The translations under genes and the position numbers were made by a program. Below are positions 16,544 through 26,200 of a DNA stretch of 64,000 bases, one piece after another. Position 1 is the first letter of the stretch, and every line of letters starts with the position of its first letter. This stretch comes from Candidatus Latescibacterota bacterium (GTDB taxonomy: Bacteria > JAAXHH01): positions 1 to 64,000 of the forward strand of contig JAAXHH010000141.1 in the NCBI GenBank assembly GCA_012270975.1, written 5' to 3'. The notes below the pieces were generated by a model, which was not told the DNA's origin, searched no databases, and worked only from the letters and a program-made list of their open reading frames with translations.

Positions 16544-17929
16544 ATGTCTGACAACGAAGGAAAATCAAAGATCGACCCCCGTATTCAGGGCCCCGAACAG
16601 TCCTTGGAGCTCTCCCGCCGCGGATTCATCGGCAGCGTGATCGCCGGCGCGGCCGGGGTGGCCGGTGCATCGTCCCTGCTGTCCCCGGTTCAGGATGCCG
16701 AAGCGGCGCCCTTGCCCGATCTGCCCGAAAAGCCGACCGGCGGCGCGGCCGCCGATGACGAGCCATACTGGGAGAAGGTGGCGGCCCAGTTCATGTTGCG
16801 CGACAATGTCATCTACATGAATTCGGGCACGCGCGGTCTCTCGCCCATGAGCGTGCACAAGGCGCAGGTGCAAGCCATTGAAGCCGTGAATTCCGATCCC
16901 AACATGTGCTGGTCGACCTACAGTTTCGCCGGCATGGACGAGATACGGGAGAAGATGGCCGTGTATATTGGTTCGGAGGTCGAGGAAATCGCCTTTACGA
17001 ACAGCACTACCGATGGGATGGGACTCGGTTTCATGGGGCTGGAAATGAACCGGGGGGACGAGATCCTGACCACGAACTACGATTACGGCTGGGTGAAGAA
17101 CATGATGGCCTTTCGCGCGAAGCGGGACGGCCTGGAGTTCAAGATGGTGGACATATCGGATCCGAGTTTCCGTACGCCGGATGATCCGCAGAAAGTCGTC
17201 GATGCCGTGGCGGCCGGTATAACTCCGAAAACCAGGTTTCTCACCATTTGCCACATCAACTACACCGACGGGTTCGTCATGCCCGTGAAGGAGATCTGTG
17301 AGATTGCCCGTGACCGCGGGATCATCACCCTGATCGACGGCGCCCAGCCGCCGGGCATGATGAAGATGGACATGATGGACCTGGGATGCGACATGTATGC
17401 GGGGGCGGGCCACAAGTACATGCTGGCCGCTCAGCACACCGGTTTCCTGTTCGTCCGGAATGACATGGTGGACCGGGTACATCCCCTGGTTTACACGGGT
17501 TCGATGAATCCGGAATGGGCCATCACGGGCGCCAGGAAACTCGAACAGAGAGGCTCTTCGAGCTATTCGGACCGGGTCTCCATCGGCGCGGCGCTGGATT
17601 TTCACAACAAACTCGGGGTCGAAGCCATCGAAGCCCGGCTCCGTTACCTGTCCCAACGCCTGAGCCAGGGTCTGAAGGCCATAGACGGCGTCACCGTGTA
17701 CGCATCCGACGATCCCAGGATGTCCTGTGCGCTCGTGTCCTTCTCCGTCAAGGATCTCGATCCTTCGTTCATCGTCGGGCGTCTCTGGTACCGCAGTCCG
17801 AACATCTACATCCGTACCGTCGGCGCCGCCGGCGGTTTCAGGGGAGTCCGCGCGACGTTGCACGTCATGGACACGGCCGATCACGTAGATACCCTGATCG
17901 ACAGGATCGAAAGGCTTGCGCAGGCCTGA
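16544..17929 (+). CDS. Tat-exported class V aminotransferase-fold PLP enzyme
   Basis: The 461-residue protein carries a twin-arginine signal (LSRRGFIGSV, Arg25-Arg26, then a long alanine/glycine-rich hydrophobic stretch ending DAEAAP), so it should be folded in the cytoplasm and exported. The mature part is a fold-type I, class V PLP enzyme of the isopenicillin-N-epimerase/cysteine-desulfurase type. It shows NSTTDG for phosphate, Asp265 in LIDGAQ and the Schiff-base Lys291 in GAGHKYML. Aminotransferase, lyase or epimerase activity cannot be told apart. GGAGG precedes ATG 16544. Two small membrane proteins follow closely. Confidence 0.88.
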   Translation: MSDNEGKSKIDPRIQGPEQSLELSRRGFIGSVIAGAAGVAGASSLLSPVQDAEAAPLPDLPEKPTGGAAADDEPYWEKVAAQFMLRDNVIYMNSGTRGLSPMSVHKAQVQAIEAVNSDPNMCWSTYSFAGMDEIREKMAVYIGSEVEEIAFTNSTTDGMGLGFMGLEMNRGDEILTTNYDYGWVKNMMAFRAKRDGLEFKMVDISDPSFRTPDDPQKVVDAVAAGITPKTRFLTICHINYTDGFVMPVKEICEIARDRGIITLIDGAQPPGMMKMDMMDLGCDMYAGAGHKYMLAAQHTGFLFVRNDMVDRVHPLVYTGSMNPEWAITGARKLEQRGSSSYSDRVSIGAALDFHNKLGVEAIEARLRYLSQRLSQGLKAIDGVTVYASDDPRMSCALVSFSVKDLDPSFIVGRLWYRSPNIYIRTVGAAGGFRGVRATLHVMDTADHVDTLIDRIERLAQA

Positions 17930-17978
17930 GATCCGAAGGCCATGGGGTTTGCGTCAGGCTCGATCCAGTGGAGTTGAA

Positions 17979-18425
17979 ATGGGCATTGTACGATTCCTGA
18001 TCGCCACGCTTGCGGGCGCCCTGGTCCTGCTTGTCATGGGTTTCTTCCTGTACGCGGTGTTGTTCGTGGGGTTTTTCGCTGCGAACGCCGAACCCGGCGC
18101 GGCCGCCGTGGCCAAAAACCCGCCCGAAATGCTGTTCATCTACCTGAGCGAGTTGATTCTGGCGGTTCTCCTGTGTCTCGTAATCGGTTGCTGGGCAGGG
18201 GGATCCGGCGCCGGGGCGGGATTCAGGACCGGTGCGGTCTTCGGTTTCTTGATGAGTCTCGCCATCAGCCTGATGTTCTATGGCACGGTGAACTACATGA
18301 ATCTGCAGGCGACGTTGTTCGACGTCGTCCTGACCACGGTGCGCATTGCCCTGGCGGGCGCCGTGATCGGAATGGTGCTGGCCAGGCGGCATTCAACAGA
18401 AGTTCCAGCCGCGGTCGGCGGTTAA
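17979..18425 (+). CDS. Small four-helix membrane protein, copy 1
   Basis: The 148-residue hydrophobic protein has four likely membrane helices at about residues 5-33, 52-72, 82-101 and 115-136. I do not recognise a named family. It is clearly homologous to the next gene: both open with RF-IAT--GA, have an NP pair near residue 50, a GCW at the end of helix 2, and similar third and fourth helices. GGAG lies seven bases before the ATG. It follows the Tat-exported enzyme by 49 bp and may be in the same transcript, which hints at a membrane partner role; that is conjecture. Confidence 0.7.
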   Translation: MGIVRFLIATLAGALVLLVMGFFLYAVLFVGFFAANAEPGAAAVAKNPPEMLFIYLSELILAVLLCLVIGCWAGGSGAGAGFRTGAVFGFLMSLAISLMFYGTVNYMNLQATLFDVVLTTVRIALAGAVIGMVLARRHSTEVPAAVGG

Positions 18426-18480
18426 TCCGGTCTGAACTAGCGCCTGAAGACCGCACGGGTATTTCCCGTTTGAGGAGTTA

Positions 18481-18900
18481 ATGCCTGTACAACGATTCGC
18501 CATAGCGACAGTAACCGGTGCCGCCATGGTACTGGTACTTGGCCTGGTCACCGGTGCCTTGTTCAGCGGCCTGTTCGCCGGTTTCGCGGTGACGGCTCCG
18601 GAACTGGTCATGAAGTCCAACCCTAACGTGTGGACGATTGTCCTGGGCGCCGTTGCCATGGGAGCGCTGCTGACCGTCCTCCTCGGTTGCTGGACGAACC
18701 ATACCGGCGCGGCGAAAGCCCTCGGAACCAGTGCGATATTCGGATTGCTCCTCCAACTGTTTCTCGGGTTGAGCCTGTTTGGCATGACAACCATGCTGAG
18801 CCTCACCGGAACCCTGATCAAGGTCGTCATCGATACGGTTCAGGTGGCTTTGTCCGGGATGGCCGTCGGCGTCGTTCTGGGCTGCGGCGAGCAGACCTAG
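18481..18900 (+). CDS. Small four-helix membrane protein, copy 2
   Basis: The 139-residue protein has four predicted helices (about residues 8-36, 50-70, 80-100 and 110-133) and is a paralogue of the gene before it, sharing GCW at the end of the second helix and the overall spacing. The copies have diverged strongly, so the duplication is old. The start is preceded by GAGGAG. The function is unknown. It lies between the first copy (55-bp gap) and an acetyltransferase (29-bp gap) on the same strand. Confidence 0.7.
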   Translation: MPVQRFAIATVTGAAMVLVLGLVTGALFSGLFAGFAVTAPELVMKSNPNVWTIVLGAVAMGALLTVLLGCWTNHTGAAKALGTSAIFGLLLQLFLGLSLFGMTTMLSLTGTLIKVVIDTVQVALSGMAVGVVLGCGEQT

Positions 18901-18929
18901 CTCGAACCCGCACCATCCTCCATTTCTCT

Positions 18930-19910
18930 ATGTACACGTCGATCACCGCCAGTACACTCCACACGGGTGAAACGCTCGAAGTCGGCGTCGTCCTGGCGCC
19001 GGACGACGACTATGCGCCGTTCGTCCGGCCGATCCTCGCGCACAAGTCACACAACGAACAATGGCATCTCGACGAGGTTTTCGCCGGACGGACAGACCCC
19101 CTCGAGACCAGGTTCTATCTCGGTCGCCTGAACGAACGGCCGGTTTGCAACATCATGGTCAGCGAACACGGCGGAGTCGGCATCGTGAGCCACGTATACA
19201 CCAGGCCGGAACACCGCCGCAAGGGCATAGCACGGCTGGTCATGGCCGGGCAGATGGCGGACTTCAATGACCGGGGCGGCCGGTACCTGACGCTGTCCAC
19301 GGGCTACGATACCCATCCCTACTATCTGTACCACAGCTTCGGGTTCCGGAGCGTCATACCAGACTCGGGTCACATGAAGTACATAGGGAATGCAGCGTTC
19401 GAGCCGGAACACTTCCGCGGCGAAGGGGTTCGCGTGGTCCCGGGAGACTGGAAAAACTGGCCTTCACTGAACGTACTCTGTGCCCAGGACGGTCCGCCTT
19501 ACGTACGCAACGTGGGGCTGGGACATATCGGTCCGCGCATGTTCGAGGGGGCCTACCTGGGGTTGATGAAGCAAACGCGGGAAGATGAAGATGTCCAGGT
19601 CCGGCTGCTGGTTACGGATCGAGAGGCGGTCACGGGTTACGCCACGCTGGTGCCGGACACCCGGTGGCGCGGGGAGACCTGTCTCCTGGATTTGACGGTC
19701 CATTCCGCGTTTACGGCCTACCTGAAGCCATTGCTCGATTCATTTGACCTGCCGCCAGAACGTAAGGTTCTCTGCCACGTCGAGCCTGGTGACGCACCGA
19801 AGACCACGGCGCTGCGGGACGCCGGATTCGTCCGCGAGGCTACGCTCCGGAATCAGTTCAAAGCGGCTGGCCAGGCAATGGATATCGAGGTGTACGCGTG
19901 GCATGCCTAG
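18930..19910 (+). CDS. GNAT-family acetyltransferase, probably two-domain
   Basis: In this 326-residue protein, residues about 15-150 form a GNAT N-acetyltransferase domain. The acetyl-CoA loop is HRRKGIARLVM and is followed by YLTLSTGYDTHPYYLYHSFGF, the usual motif B with the catalytic-region tyrosines. The C-terminal half (about 200-326: EDVQVRLLVTDREAVTGYATL, then DAPKTTALRDAGFVREATL) looks like a second, degenerate GNAT fold lacking the acetyl-CoA loop. The acceptor is unknown. ATG 18930 is the first Met outside the overlap with the preceding gene, but it has no good ribosome site. It is convergent with mpl. Confidence 0.78.
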   Translation: MYTSITASTLHTGETLEVGVVLAPDDDYAPFVRPILAHKSHNEQWHLDEVFAGRTDPLETRFYLGRLNERPVCNIMVSEHGGVGIVSHVYTRPEHRRKGIARLVMAGQMADFNDRGGRYLTLSTGYDTHPYYLYHSFGFRSVIPDSGHMKYIGNAAFEPEHFRGEGVRVVPGDWKNWPSLNVLCAQDGPPYVRNVGLGHIGPRMFEGAYLGLMKQTREDEDVQVRLLVTDREAVTGYATLVPDTRWRGETCLLDLTVHSAFTAYLKPLLDSFDLPPERKVLCHVEPGDAPKTTALRDAGFVREATLRNQFKAAGQAMDIEVYAWHA

Positions 19911-19926
19911 TCCCGCCCGAAGCTGA

Positions 19927-21351
19927 TTAGCTCGAATCCGCCGGGCACCCGCGCTCAAGGCTGTTCAACGTCTTGTCGTGAATCCTGCCGAAACCCCCGT
20001 TGCTCATAAACACGATCCGGTCGCCCGGCGCCGCCTGCTCGGCCAGAAGCGCAACGATCCGTTCCACGCTTTCCACGGCTTCGGCGCGAACTCCGCGAAG
20101 GCGCAACTCCTTCACCAGTTCGTCTACTGAAAAACGATCGTCCTCAGGTGCTTTCTCCGGCAGAAAGACCGGCGCAATCAGTACGCGGTCCGCGTCGTCG
20201 AAGGAGACGACGTAGGCGTCCTGAAAGTTCCGGCGTATGGTGGTGGCTGAACGGGGTTCGAAAACGGCCCAGATGCGTCGGTCCGGACTGGCCCGTCGAA
20301 GCGCCTCCAGCGTCGCCTTTACGGCCGAGGGGTGGTGGGCGAAGTCATCATATACCGTAATGCCATTCACTTCGCCCAGTGTCTCGAGGCGCCGCTTTAC
20401 GCCTGGGAAGGTCTCCAGGCCCCGCGCTATATCCCGCCAGGATACGCCGTAATGCCTGGCGGCGGCCACGACTGCCAGGGCGTTTTTGACGTTGTGCGAG
20501 CCAGGTTGACGAATGGACAGGCGCGAGACGTGCTTGTCCCATTCATAGAGGTCGAAGGCGGAGCCACCGGGATGGACGGACACGTTACGCGCCGACCATC
20601 GCGCGCCGGGCGACTCGCCCAGGGTGTGGACGGAGCAGAACGCGTGGGACGCGACGCCCTGGACGCGCTCGTCTTCCGCCGGGCCGATCAGCAGCCCGTT
20701 TTTGGGTATGATGTTGACCAGCCTTCTGAACGAAAGCATGATCTCGTCGAGAGAATCGTAGATGTCCGCGTGGTCGAACTCGATGTTGTTGATGATCACC
20801 GTATCGGGCAGGTAATGCAGGAACTTCGCCCGTTTGTCGAAGAAGGCGCTGTCGTATTCATCGCCTTCCAGGATGAACAGGTCGCCCGATCCCAGCCGCG
20901 CGCCGGTCTGCCAGCCGATGGGCACGCCGCCGATGATGTAGCTGGGGTCCCGTCCGGCCTCGGTGAGAACCCAGGCGAGCATCGCCGTCGTAGTCGTCTT
21001 GCCGTGCGTTCCCGCCACCACGATCGGTTTGCGGTCCCACAGGAAGAAGGACTTGAGCGTTTCCGGCATGGAGGCGTACCGAAGCTTCCGTTCCAGAACG
21101 GCTTCGGCCTCGGGATTACCCCGTGAAACCGCGTTTCCGATAACTACGAGATCCGGCTGTGGGTCCAGGTTGGCGACGTCGAAGCCCTTGAATACGGGTA
21201 TCTGCTGTTCCGAAAGCACCGTGCTCATGGGGGGATACACGTTTTCGTCGCTTCCGGTCACCCGGTGTCCGAGGGACTTGAGCATTACGGCCAGCGCACC
21301 CATGCCTGTACCGCAGATGGCCACGAGATGGATATGAAGCGGTCGGGACAT
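19927..21351 (-). CDS. mpl: UDP-N-acetylmuramate:L-alanyl-gamma-D-glutamyl-meso-diaminopimelate ligase
   Basis: Mpl reattaches the recycled murein tripeptide to UDP-MurNAc in peptidoglycan recycling. The 474-residue Mur-ligase family protein shows the N-terminal Rossmann start HLVAICGTGMGALAVMLKSLG, the ATP loop GTHGKTTTT (114-122), and the Mpl-typical EGDEYDSAFFDKRAKFLHY and NNIEFDHADIY segments. The latter separate it from MurC. DDFAHHPSAVKATLEALR supports a complete C-terminal domain. The start ATG is 2 bp after the TPR gene's stop, so it is translationally coupled. It is the last gene of a ctp-DUF4175-TPR-mpl run, all concerned with the cell envelope. Confidence 0.92.
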   Translation of the reverse strand: MSRPLHIHLVAICGTGMGALAVMLKSLGHRVTGSDENVYPPMSTVLSEQQIPVFKGFDVANLDPQPDLVVIGNAVSRGNPEAEAVLERKLRYASMPETLKSFFLWDRKPIVVAGTHGKTTTTAMLAWVLTEAGRDPSYIIGGVPIGWQTGARLGSGDLFILEGDEYDSAFFDKRAKFLHYLPDTVIINNIEFDHADIYDSLDEIMLSFRRLVNIIPKNGLLIGPAEDERVQGVASHAFCSVHTLGESPGARWSARNVSVHPGGSAFDLYEWDKHVSRLSIRQPGSHNVKNALAVVAAARHYGVSWRDIARGLETFPGVKRRLETLGEVNGITVYDDFAHHPSAVKATLEALRRASPDRRIWAVFEPRSATTIRRNFQDAYVVSFDDADRVLIAPVFLPEKAPEDDRFSVDELVKELRLRGVRAEAVESVERIVALLAEQAAPGDRIVFMSNGGFGRIHDKTLNSLERGCPADSS

Positions 21352-21353
21352 GG

Positions 21354-23237
21354 TCAGGGCATCGGGGGATGGTTCTCGGTCAGTTCCCGGATCTTACGGC
21401 GTACCGCGTCGTTGTTGAAGTGGTCGGGGTGGGAAACGAGCAGGGTTTCGTATTCCGTGAGCGCCTGGGGAATATCGCCGATCTTCGTTTCCAGGATTTC
21501 GGCGATACGCCGCCGGGCAGTGACGACGCGTCGGCTGTCCGGATGCCTGTCTATCAGGTCGCGCAGGGCCGCGACGGCCTCGTATGGCTTGCCCGACCGG
21601 TCGAGTATCACACCTATGTCCAGGATGACCGTGTCGACGATCAGACTTTCCGTGTTTTCCTCGACGAACCGCTTGCAAGCCGCCAGGGCTTCCCGGTCCT
21701 TGAACTGACGGCGCAGCAGCACCGAGCGGACGTATTCGTCAAGCGCACGGTCTCCGCCCTGCCGGCCTTCCGCGATCAGGATGGTCCACTCCAGCGCGTC
21801 ATTGGCAAAGGGGCTGTCCGGATACCGGTCTGCGGTTTCGTGGAACCGTTCGAGGGCATCGTCCCATCGCCCCTGGAAGAGTGCCAACTCACCCAGGTGG
21901 AATGTCGTCCGCGCCCGCGTTGTGGCTTCCGGGAAACCTGCTTCCGGGTCTCCGATCCGGTTGTACTGGGCAAGCGCGTCTTCGACGCTGCCAAGGACTA
22001 TGTAGCTCTCCGCGATGCCGAACATGGCTTGCTCCCGGTACACGGTCTCGGGCGCGTGGACCAGAAGCGACCGGTACGTGTCGAGTGCCTGTCGAGCGTC
22101 CTGGAAATGGGCGAGGTAGAGACCCGCCAGTCGAAGCATCGCTTCTTCGCGGTACCTGGTTTCCGGATACCGCGCAATGACCGTCCGGTACGTTTCGGCA
22201 GCCTGGTCCATGCGCCCGGTCTCCCGTAACGCTCTGGCAAGTCCGGTAGATGCTTCGGCGCGCATAGTATCCGGCACTGCCTGCCGGATGAGTTCCTGAT
22301 AGGTATCGATGGCGTTTTGCGTATGTCCTTCCCGCAGCGCCCATTCGGCGAACCGTACCAGGTAGGTGCCGCTGGATCCGTCCAACCGGTCGGCTTCACG
22401 GTACTCGGCCAACGCTTCCAGGGGCTTATCGTATCGGAGATAGAAGTTTCCGAGGAGGTCGTGGGCGTCCTTGCTGTCGCCGTGTTCCGATACCGCCTCT
22501 CGCAGCGCCTCTTCCACCAGTTCCTGGCTTCCCAGCGCGGTGAGCTGATCGATCTGGTCGCTGACTATACCTTGCTGCCTGGGATTCAGGGTCAGCCACC
22601 GTACGTATTCCCTGACGGCGCCCGGTATGTCGAACGCACTGGTATAGAAACCGGCGAGCGCGAGGGCAAAAGCGTTCGGTTTACCCAGCCTCTGCCGGCC
22701 TGAAAGGTAGGTTTGAATCGCCCTGTCGTACGCTTGCCTGTCGAAGTGCAGATATGCGATCGTGTTTACGGCTGATTCACTCTCGGGGAACAGTTCCAGG
22801 AGGATTCGGATCTGTTCTTCCGCTTCGGCGTCCCGGCCGGTGCCGAAGAGCGCTTCAGCGAGCCTGCCGCGGAATCTGACGTTATCGGGTGATCGTTGGA
22901 TATGGGTTTCGAGCAAGGGTATGGCCTTGTCAAACGCTTCCATCCGAAAGTACAGCCGAAGGACGCCGTTGAGGGCGGAGCGGTTATCCGGAGCCTCCTG
23001 AAGTATCCTTTCAAAGAGGGCAACCGCCCGGTCATACTGCCTGAGACGTTCGAGCGTCCTGGCCTGCTCGATCCTCCGGATCAGGTCGGCGGACCGGTTG
23101 ATCTGCCCCTCGGCAGCCGGGGTCATGAGAAACAAAGCCGTCATAAACGCGGCGGTCGCGGCGGCAAGGATCCAGCTTGCGCGAGGTGCGCGCCTGAGCG
23201 GTCCATCGCGCCAATGCGATTCCGAGCAGGGATTCAC
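21354..23237 (-). CDS. Secreted or periplasmic tetratricopeptide-repeat protein
   Basis: The 627-residue protein has an N-terminal hydrophobic segment (ILAAATAAFMTALFLM, about 23-38) that looks like a signal peptide or anchor ending near AAEGQ. Tandem TPR/Sel1-like helical repeats follow across the rest: RQYDRAVALFERILQEAPDN, EAFDKAIPLLETHIQRSPDN, and several more spaced 34-38 residues apart. TPR arrays are protein-binding scaffolds; YfgC/BamD-like or gliding-type partners are conceivable but unproven. GTG is the start. It sits 9 bp behind the DUF4175 gene and 2 bp before mpl, so it belongs to the envelope operon. Confidence 0.82.
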   Translation of the reverse strand: MNPCSESHWRDGPLRRAPRASWILAAATAAFMTALFLMTPAAEGQINRSADLIRRIEQARTLERLRQYDRAVALFERILQEAPDNRSALNGVLRLYFRMEAFDKAIPLLETHIQRSPDNVRFRGRLAEALFGTGRDAEAEEQIRILLELFPESESAVNTIAYLHFDRQAYDRAIQTYLSGRQRLGKPNAFALALAGFYTSAFDIPGAVREYVRWLTLNPRQQGIVSDQIDQLTALGSQELVEEALREAVSEHGDSKDAHDLLGNFYLRYDKPLEALAEYREADRLDGSSGTYLVRFAEWALREGHTQNAIDTYQELIRQAVPDTMRAEASTGLARALRETGRMDQAAETYRTVIARYPETRYREEAMLRLAGLYLAHFQDARQALDTYRSLLVHAPETVYREQAMFGIAESYIVLGSVEDALAQYNRIGDPEAGFPEATTRARTTFHLGELALFQGRWDDALERFHETADRYPDSPFANDALEWTILIAEGRQGGDRALDEYVRSVLLRRQFKDREALAACKRFVEENTESLIVDTVILDIGVILDRSGKPYEAVAALRDLIDRHPDSRRVVTARRRIAEILETKIGDIPQALTEYETLLVSHPDHFNNDAVRRKIRELTENHPPMP

Positions 23238-23246
23238 GAGGGTTTC

Positions 23247-26200
23247 CTAATTCACTACTGGGGTGTTTGAAAGTGCGCGGAAGTAAGCACGTATGAGCGC
23301 TTCGTATTCACGAGGCCATGCGCCTTCTCCGGCGCCACGCAGGACGTCATCACGCAGCATGCGGTCGACTTCGGTCAGATCACCCGGCAGGTCGTCCGGA
23401 GAAGGACGGTTCGCCAGGTCCTCGCCCGGCGCGGCGCGGCGCTTCTCCTCCCGTTCCTGGCCTCGAATGGACCGCGAGGCGTCCAACAGCCTGGACAGGA
23501 TCCGCTGCTGGCGCTCCACCAGGTTGGGTTCGATCTGATACTGTTGCAACTCGCGTACCGTCTCTTCCATTTCTTTCTCGATTTCCTGTAACCGGCCAAG
23601 AATCTGGTCCTGCTCCTCCTGCTGTTCCCGCCGCAGCTGTTCGAGGCTCTTGCGCAGCGCGTCCTGCCTGGCCGCCAGCCTGGATATCTGCGCCTGAGTC
23701 TCCAGGTCCATTCTTCCGTCCGGCGCATTCATCATACGGTTCATCTCGTCGTTGATTCCGGTCTGCTGCCGCGCCATGCCCCGCAGGCGTTCGATGAGAT
23801 CCATCATGCCGGAGGACGATCCCGAATTCGCCATGTTCTGCATGGCCCGCTGCAAAGCCAGCACGGTTTCGTTCAGAGACTTCATGGCGACTAATTGCTC
23901 CTGGGAGGCCGTATCGCGTTCCCGATCGGCCAGGTGGTCCTCCGCGAGCTGCATGCTGTTCAAGGTTGCACCCAGCGACCGGCCGATGGAAGGCGGGATG
24001 AACAGGGTCTTCTGCGCGATGGAAACGATGTCGTTGGCAACGATCGATGCGCCGTTCAGGAGTCCTTTCTGATCCTCGGCAAGCATGGCTATGCGGGTAT
24101 CGGAGCCGCCGGGATTGCGTGTGCGGCCGGTAAGGGTCTCCTGGCTCACCGAGAGATCGACGAGTCGATACATGGCCTGGCGCATCTCCCCGGCGATTTC
24201 CTGCATCCTGTCTTGCTGGAGCTGGTCCTGGATCTCCTGCAGTTGCTCGTTGAGCCCGGAAAGCGCCCGGGACATCCTCTGTTGGCCTTCCATCGCCTGT
24301 TGCATCCTGCCGGCTTTCAACTGACCGGAGATCTGTTCCATGTTTCGCGTCATTTCCTGGCGGTCCATTTCCCGGGAAGCCTCCCGCACGCTTTCGGCGG
24401 GCATATCCCGGAACTCTTCCATGGCACGGGCCAGGCTTTCCAGGTCGCGCTGCAGGGATCCCGTATCGTCGCCCAACTGCTGCTGTTTACCCGCAAGTTC
24501 CCCTCCCTCGTTACTATCCGACGTGTTCTCCGTCGCGTAGCGCAGCTCATCCTGCCTAACAGCGAGGTCCTGGGTCTGCCGGACTGCAGCCGTCAACATC
24601 TGCTCGGCCCGAATGCGTTTCAGAATGGCCAGGCTGCGCTCCAGACGCCGTAAAAACTCCTCCTGCTCGATTTCGAACGCTTCCATCGATTCCTTCACCT
24701 GCCCGTTGTCGAACGACTGCATGGCCTGCTTCAATTCCTGCATGGCCTTGAGCAGTTCGGGGGTGGCGATCTCCTGGAACAGCTTCCTGAGTTGATCCAT
24801 GCTGTCGATGAGTTCCTGGCTGGGGGAATCGTGGTCTTCCAGTTTATCCATGGACGCCTTCACCGATTCGGCTGCCCTGAGGAGCTCTTCGGTCGCCTGT
24901 TCCTGGTCGGCCAGAATGGATTCGATCTCTTTTTTTTGCTCCCAGGTCAGTTCCTGCTCCTCATTCGCGCCGGCGTCTGCTCTCGCCTGCTGCTCGAGGG
25001 TGCGGTTCAGTTCTTCGATTTTCTTTTGCGTTTCTTCCTGCTCTTCCAGCATGTCCTCCATGTCCGAGACCTGCTGCTCCTGCGCATCGTCGATCTCGTC
25101 GTAGATCTCTTCCAACGAAGGAAACCGCAGCGTGTAGGTTCGGCTCACCGCCCGCTTCGGACCCGATATCGTGTCGTTGTCGTACAACTCGATTCGATAG
25201 GAGACCACGTCCCCGGGGAACAGGTTTTCATTGGACAGGTCCCATACGAAAGGCCGCGACATCACCGTGGATTCCAGGTCCACGGGGATGGCCCTGCTCC
25301 GCTCTTCGCCATCGGGTTCCTCTCGGTAGACGAGGTTCATTTCCGAGAACCCGAAGTCGTCCGTACCCGTTACCAGGAACGAAACGACCATGTTTTCCGT
25401 GAGGTCGGTATCCCGGCCGGGGGACAGGATGCGGAGGGAAGGCATGCGGTCCGGCAACGCGATAATCCGATACCAGGCGGGATCCACGCTTTCGTGGCCG
25501 TCCGCGTTTCGTAACGTGATGCGGTACCGCTGATCGGTGTTCACGGTAAGAGACCCTGTGGCCGTGTCGCTCGAAACCTCCATGGCTATCGGCCGGTCGG
25601 CGTTTTCCAGATAAAGCGCCGCTTCGGACAGGTTCCGGTTGGCGTCATCGGCGGCCAGATCCACCCTGGTTCCCCTCAGCGCGACGATGTCTCCGCCTTC
25701 AGTCGTGGTTCTCGGGTCCAGTCCGGTATAGGCGGGATAGTGATAGGTCAGACGTAAAGAGCCGAGGAAGGGACGATCGATGGTGTCGATACGGAATGGA
25801 TGGCTGACCGCGTCGCCTGCTTCTATCTCATAAGTCAGACTCTCTCTGATTTCGCGCAAGGTATGGGTGTACGTGGCCGGAGCTGAGGCGCTCATGTCAA
25901 GGGACTCCCGCCGTTCCCCATCCGAGGCCAGCCGCAGAACGGCCCGGTCGGGTATCTCGCCGGTCACTTCGGCCGTTATGGTGACCTGGCCGCCCGACGT
26001 CACTTCCACGTCTCCCGGCAGAACGTGCAGAAACGTGCGTTGCGGAGGCTGAAAATGGGTAAGGGGGCTTGCCAGCCGGTTAAGGGCCCCGGAAAGCGGC
26101 CCGCCGTAGGCGGCCATCGCAAGGAGGACGAGCATTGCCGCTATGCCGAATTCCTTGGCGGGGCCGACGAGGCGGTGTCTTTGATCCGCTTCGCTGAAAT

